From Oscillospiraceae bacterium (GTDB taxonomy: Bacteria; Bacillota; Clostridia; Oscillospirales; Ruminococcaceae), in the NCBI GenBank assembly GCA_016298065.1, contig JAEDDN010000002.1:124001-188000 (forward strand): DNA of 64,000 nt, in the 5' to 3' direction. Position numbers and translations under genes: made by a program. The notes beneath the pieces were generated by a model, which worked only from the letters and a program-made list of their open reading frames with translations, made no database searches and was not told the DNA's origin. Positions 60,469-64,000 of this stretch are shown one piece after another (the first letter of the stretch is position 1; each line of letters starts with the position of its first letter).

Positions 60469-61333
60469 TTTTTATAAAACTTATTTTTGAAGTATCATTT
60501 TCTTCAATAGCGTCAAACACGCTTTTACAATATATTTTTATGGCATTAAGCAAGGTGTTTGTTCTTGACTCTATTACAAACTCCTTACTTAAAAGTTTAA
60601 GTAATATAAGCTTTTCATCTTTATCGAACTTTAAAGGGTTCATTTGTTTGACACAAGCGTCAACAAAAGGTCGTATCGGCTCCATCAAATCACAACTTAA
60701 ATTATACTGATTATACATATTATCGTGAAATAAGCCAAGCTGTGTAAGATAACCGCCGCACACGACCTCCCTGTTAACTGTGGAAAGAATTAAGCTATAC
60801 CCAAAATTAAGCGCCGCATTAACAGGGCAGTCTTGTGAGCGTGAAAATTTCATACCGAAAAGTTCATTAAAATATACCTTTGCGGCGTGCCCCTCTCGGT
60901 TTGATTTATCGCCGAATTCCATTTCGTCAATATAATTCAAAAGCATTTCGGATTTATTAAGACCGAATATTTTCAAAACCTGCGCCTGATTGCGAATTTT
61001 CTCACATACTATTTCCGTCCAAATATACTTTTTGGCAAGCTCGTCCCAACCGATTTGTCGCTTTACCTTTAAGCTGCAGTCATGACTTCCGTAATATGCA
61101 TTTATTTCAAAAGACGGATTTCGCTTTTCGTCACAGAAAATAACCTTTACCTTTGACTTAATAAGTTCATTCAAAAGATAAGCGGTCAATGAAACTGACG
61201 TACTTTCAATTATTAAAACCGAAATTTCGCTTATATGTATTTTTGATGTGTTTTCAACATCACGCACCACCATATAGCCTAAGCTATAGTCAAGCTTTGC
61301 TGTTTTGGTTATAACTACGGTACGCCAGCTCAT
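60458..61333 (-). CDS. cas1: CRISPR-associated integrase Cas1 (type II)
   Basis: A 291-residue protein starting MSWRTVVITKTAKLDYSLGYMVV. The metal-binding residues are visible as Glu147 in NREGHAAKVYFN, His203 in LFHDNMYNQYNLSCDL and Glu218 in LMEPIRP. It inserts new spacers at the leader-repeat junction. It follows cas9 after 12 bases and overlaps cas2. Confidence 0.97.
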   Translation of the reverse strand: MSWRTVVITKTAKLDYSLGYMVVRDVENTSKIHISEISVLIIESTSVSLTAYLLNELIKSKVKVIFCDEKRNPSFEINAYYGSHDCSLKVKRQIGWDELAKKYIWTEIVCEKIRNQAQVLKIFGLNKSEMLLNYIDEMEFGDKSNREGHAAKVYFNELFGMKFSRSQDCPVNAALNFGYSLILSTVNREVVCGGYLTQLGLFHDNMYNQYNLSCDLMEPIRPFVDACVKQMNPLKFDKDEKLILLKLLSKEFVIESRTNTLLNAIKIYCKSVFDAIEENDTSKISFIKNEL

Positions 61334-61345
61334 AACCTTACTCCT

Positions 61346-64000
61346 TTACTTTATTACATAATAGCTTTCAAACAGACCTGTTACCGACTGATTGATAATC
61401 TTTACCGTGCCTTTTATTGATGAATAGTTCATAGCAGTTCTAACTTTTCCCGTATTGGCTGCAAGACCTATATCCGTTAAATCGCCGGTCATAACATTTG
61501 CGTGAATAATATTTAGCATCTGATTTAACACATAGCATTGTCTTTCAACATTAAGCTCAATAAATTTTTGCCTTTTGTCTTTTATCTTTTCTCCGGTGTC
61601 GCTAAATTTAATCTTCAAAATGGTATTTGTCATTTTATCGGTTATAATATCAAAAAGACGTGTATTTTCTTCTGCCGTTAATCCGTCAGAAGCATTTATA
61701 TCCCTGTAGCTATATTTTTCAAGATATTTTGAGATGTTTCTTATATATTTTTCGTCTTGATAGCTAACTACAAGCTGCATTGCAGGTTTATATGTAATTT
61801 GAGATCCTGTTTTTGATGAAATATGCATTCTAAAACCGTCAACCGAAATACATGTATTATATTTTACCTTGTTTAATAAAATTTTAGGACTATTTAAATT
61901 ATAATTATCGGTTAAAAACTCAGTTGGGTTTTGTTCAAATTCCTTTTGCTGATAAAGGTTTATCGGCAACATGCTTATTACTTTTTCGCCTTTTTTCTCG
62001 ATATGTTCCACCAGTACAAAGTAAGTGGAAGTAGCCTTATCATAGCCGCCGTATTTTGATATATCTCGGCGTGCCGAGTCTTTTACAAGCGGAACCTGTC
62101 CATAACCTTTTTTAAGCGGTTGAATTTTAAACAGACTTCCGTGCTTACAAAAAGAATACCTTGTATAAATCACATTGTTTTTAGACATTGTCTTTTTCAC
62201 GGTATTTATACTTTCATCATTGTCAGCCTTCCACGCACCCTCTACATTGTAGTTAAACATTTTGTTTAAACTGTATTTCTTGCTTTGCAGTCCCTTTATA
62301 AAGTTTATTTTATTTTTGGTACAGCGAACGTCATATACATTACCTACTACAATGTTAAGATATGCGTCTTTAGCGTGATGCAAATCATTTACAGCTCTGC
62401 ATTTAAGCAGGTCGTACTTTTGCCTAAACTGGCTGACGTTACCCGCTTTTACATAAACTATATCTGCCTCGGGATAGATTTGGGATAGAATTTGAGCGAC
62501 TGCCTTTGACGACTGAGAAGTTTCGACAAGCTGACGCGCTATAAAGTCCGAAAGTTCGTCATCGGTTAAATTATCAGTGCGTATAAGTCTTTTGAATTTT
62601 TCTTTTGTGATAAGTTCTTTATCAACAAGCATTTTCCAGTAAGAATACATTCTGCCTCTAATTGCAGGACTTAGCGGATAGTCATTGTCTTTATTGGCAT
62701 TTTGTTCTTTTTTGACAAGAACTCTGTTGCTTAAGCTGTCATCTTTTACTTTAGAGCGTGGATATATATGGTCTATATCGTAAACATTACTGTCAAAAAG
62801 AGCATCAAGGTTTATCGGTTCTCCCGTGTACATACATTTACCAAGCTGAGTATAGTAAAGATAAAGTTTGTCTTGTCTTAATCTCTCGTTATCGGTATTT
62901 TGAAGCTTATCGTATAAATCGCCTGAAACTTCGCCGCATTTTTTATAAAGATCAATTAGTAGGTCTTTTCTGCTCTTTTTTACAGCTCCTTTTTCTCCGT
63001 CGTAACGTGTCATTTCGACAAAGATTTTTTTAGGAGTTTGGCCCATAACTTTTACTACTTCTTCCATCATTTTAAGCGACTGAATTATCGGGCGCTTAAC
63101 CTTAGGTGAAACATAAAGACCATCTACCATTTCTTTAAGTGATTTTTCGGTGTCTACCGTGAGTGCCTTCTTAAGATTTTCGGCAAAGTTATACTTTGAG
63201 CCAAGCAAAATCATAAGGTTATCATTTGTTTCCCACAGTGCGTTTATTATGTTTAATAATTCGCCTGTTTGAGGATTAACGCCGTAAATATCACATAAAA
63301 ATTCTCTTGATAGTTTCCCCCATCCGCTATATTTTAAGTGACTTATTTTATTTATGTCATCTTCTGACAGTTTGTCTTTAAATTCATTTTTTAACCTTTT
63401 TCTCAAAAGATGTCTGTCATCGCCAAAAATAGTTATTGCGGTTATTATCCTGTCCATTTCCTCTTGTGAAAGATTATATTCACAAAGGTCCAGGTAAGAT
63501 TTCATACCGGACTTAAAGTCGTTATCTATACCTGTAAGCTCAACATCCGAAAGTCCTTGTGCCTTTAAATGATTGAGTACAGCTTTTTTCGTTACCTTTT
63601 TGCGTTTTAAAAATAAATCGTTATAAATATCCTTTTTTAGCTGAACGCTTATCTTTTCGCCGTTTATTCTAAGATTATTGAGCTCGTTTAAAACGGTAAA
63701 TTTACTGTAAAGCACAGTGTTTTTTGCTATGACATCTTTATCCGGCAGGTATGTACATTTGCTTGTAAGGTTTTTGATAAAGTTCTCTGCCGAAAGGTCA
63801 ACATCTACAATATCGTTAAAATTCCACGGATATATTTTACCGTCTTTTCTTTCAAGCCACGCTCTGCCGCTGTGCTTATTTAAAGCACCTACATAATATG
63901 GAATCCTAAACTTAAAGATATCAATAATTTTATCTGCAACAGTTTTTCCGTCTTGGTTTGTATAATTTAAAAAATCAAGATAACCGCAAGCATTTTTAAG
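61346..64000 (-). CDS. cas9: CRISPR effector nuclease Cas9 (N-terminal part outside the window)
   Basis: 884 residues are visible and the frame is open to base 64000, so the gene continues past the edge. An internal GTG at 63715 is not the start. By comparison with Streptococcus pyogenes Cas9, the visible part begins near residue 420, so RuvC-I, the bridge helix and much of REC are missing. Present: IPYYVGAL and PWNF (REC), RuvC-II IFVEMTR with Glu (about 63015), HNH core YDIDHIYPRS with His (about 62769) and a later Asn, RuvC-III LHHAKDAYLN with Asp (about 62367), and the C-terminal PAM-interacting part ending INQSVTGLFES. All visible catalytic residues are intact. The inferred full length of about 1,300 residues suits II-A. 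Confidence 0.97.
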   Translation of the reverse strand, partial: LKNACGYLDFLNYTNQDGKTVADKIIDIFKFRIPYYVGALNKHSGRAWLERKDGKIYPWNFNDIVDVDLSAENFIKNLTSKCTYLPDKDVIAKNTVLYSKFTVLNELNNLRINGEKISVQLKKDIYNDLFLKRKKVTKKAVLNHLKAQGLSDVELTGIDNDFKSGMKSYLDLCEYNLSQEEMDRIITAITIFGDDRHLLRKRLKNEFKDKLSEDDINKISHLKYSGWGKLSREFLCDIYGVNPQTGELLNIINALWETNDNLMILLGSKYNFAENLKKALTVDTEKSLKEMVDGLYVSPKVKRPIIQSLKMMEEVVKVMGQTPKKIFVEMTRYDGEKGAVKKSRKDLLIDLYKKCGEVSGDLYDKLQNTDNERLRQDKLYLYYTQLGKCMYTGEPINLDALFDSNVYDIDHIYPRSKVKDDSLSNRVLVKKEQNANKDNDYPLSPAIRGRMYSYWKMLVDKELITKEKFKRLIRTDNLTDDELSDFIARQLVETSQSSKAVAQILSQIYPEADIVYVKAGNVSQFRQKYDLLKCRAVNDLHHAKDAYLNIVVGNVYDVRCTKNKINFIKGLQSKKYSLNKMFNYNVEGAWKADNDESINTVKKTMSKNNVIYTRYSFCKHGSLFKIQPLKKGYGQVPLVKDSARRDISKYGGYDKATSTYFVLVEHIEKKGEKVISMLPINLYQQKEFEQNPTEFLTDNYNLNSPKILLNKVKYNTCISVDGFRMHISSKTGSQITYKPAMQLVVSYQDEKYIRNISKYLEKYSYRDINASDGLTAEENTRLFDIITDKMTNTILKIKFSDTGEKIKDKRQKFIELNVERQCYVLNQMLNIIHANVMTGDLTDIGLAANTGKVRTAMNYSSIKGTVKIINQSVTGLFESYYVIK

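Noticed and set aside
61346..63715. Cas9 as a short 789-residue protein starting at GTG 63715
   Set aside because: The frame stays open to the window end, and the upstream part encodes recognisable Cas9 sequence (IPYYVGAL, PWNF), so the gene is simply cut by the edge.

Overview
The window is a low-GC chromosomal segment of a spore-forming Clostridia, most probably a member of the Oscillospiraceae/Ruminococcaceae or a related family. The evidence is a Spo0A-type regulator, a cotJABC spore-coat operon, SpoIIM, the SCIFF peptide with its radical SAM maturase and the TIGR04086 membrane protein, HprK, ECF transporters, a V/A-type ATPase, NfnAB-like genes and DAP dehydrogenase. Genus and species cannot be told from the sequence. 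Gene density is high, the coding style looks even along the whole window, and no insertion sequence or prophage was recognised.

Layout. 1-2874 (minus): the 5' part of glmM behind a structured leader, then ruvC-ruvA-ruvB. 3111-5530 (plus): tsaE-tsaB-rpiB and a Spo0A-like regulator with Glu at the phospho-acceptor position. 5590-11055: a cytidylate-kinase-like gene, an ECF S component behind a folded leader, a TSCPD protein, a phosphoribosyltransferase, rpsB-tsf and yebC. 11225-12022: a lipoprotein whose leader is a second copy of the glmM leader. 12128-18380: a cobalamin riboswitch and terminator controlling two DUF4430 surface proteins and a complete ECF transporter (T, fused A-A', S), read here as a vitamin B12 capture and import system. 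18432-21566: a PfkB-family kinase, a small acidic protein, holA and pyrE. 21616-26066 (minus): a lysine-riboswitch-controlled asd-dapA-dapB operon ending in a CapA-family gene. 26170-29283 (plus): queA-tgt, mntP and tRNA-Val, tRNA-Gly and tRNA-Cys. 29380-31893 (minus): a DUF1846 protein and ddh. 32227-40905 (plus): a nine-gene V/A-type ATPase operon. 41056-43278: cotJABC and an MreB-family gene. 43352-49180: an amidase-domain protein, a GT4 glycosyltransferase, hprK, comF, a VanZ-family gene and an oligopeptide-binding lipoprotein. 49386-51476: glmS with a consensus promoter and a glmS ribozyme. 51537-57908 (minus): nfnA-nfnB-like genes, yajC, TIGR04086, SCIFF peptide, SCIFF maturase, spoIIM and a DUF624/YesL-like protein. 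58080-64000: a type II-A CRISPR-Cas locus of 20 identical repeats, csn2, cas2, cas1 and most of cas9, whose N-terminal coding part lies beyond the window end.

RNA control is prominent: cobalamin riboswitch, lysine riboswitch, glmS ribozyme, a probable S2 leader, and at least three further folded leaders that I could not assign to a known class. The most novel-looking signal is the element shared by glmM and the lipoprotein gene at 11492. In both copies a hairpin loop is complementary to a GGGCAGA sequence beside the ribosome binding site, with exactly the same spacing to the start codon. All identifications come from reading motifs and family resemblance. No database search was run.
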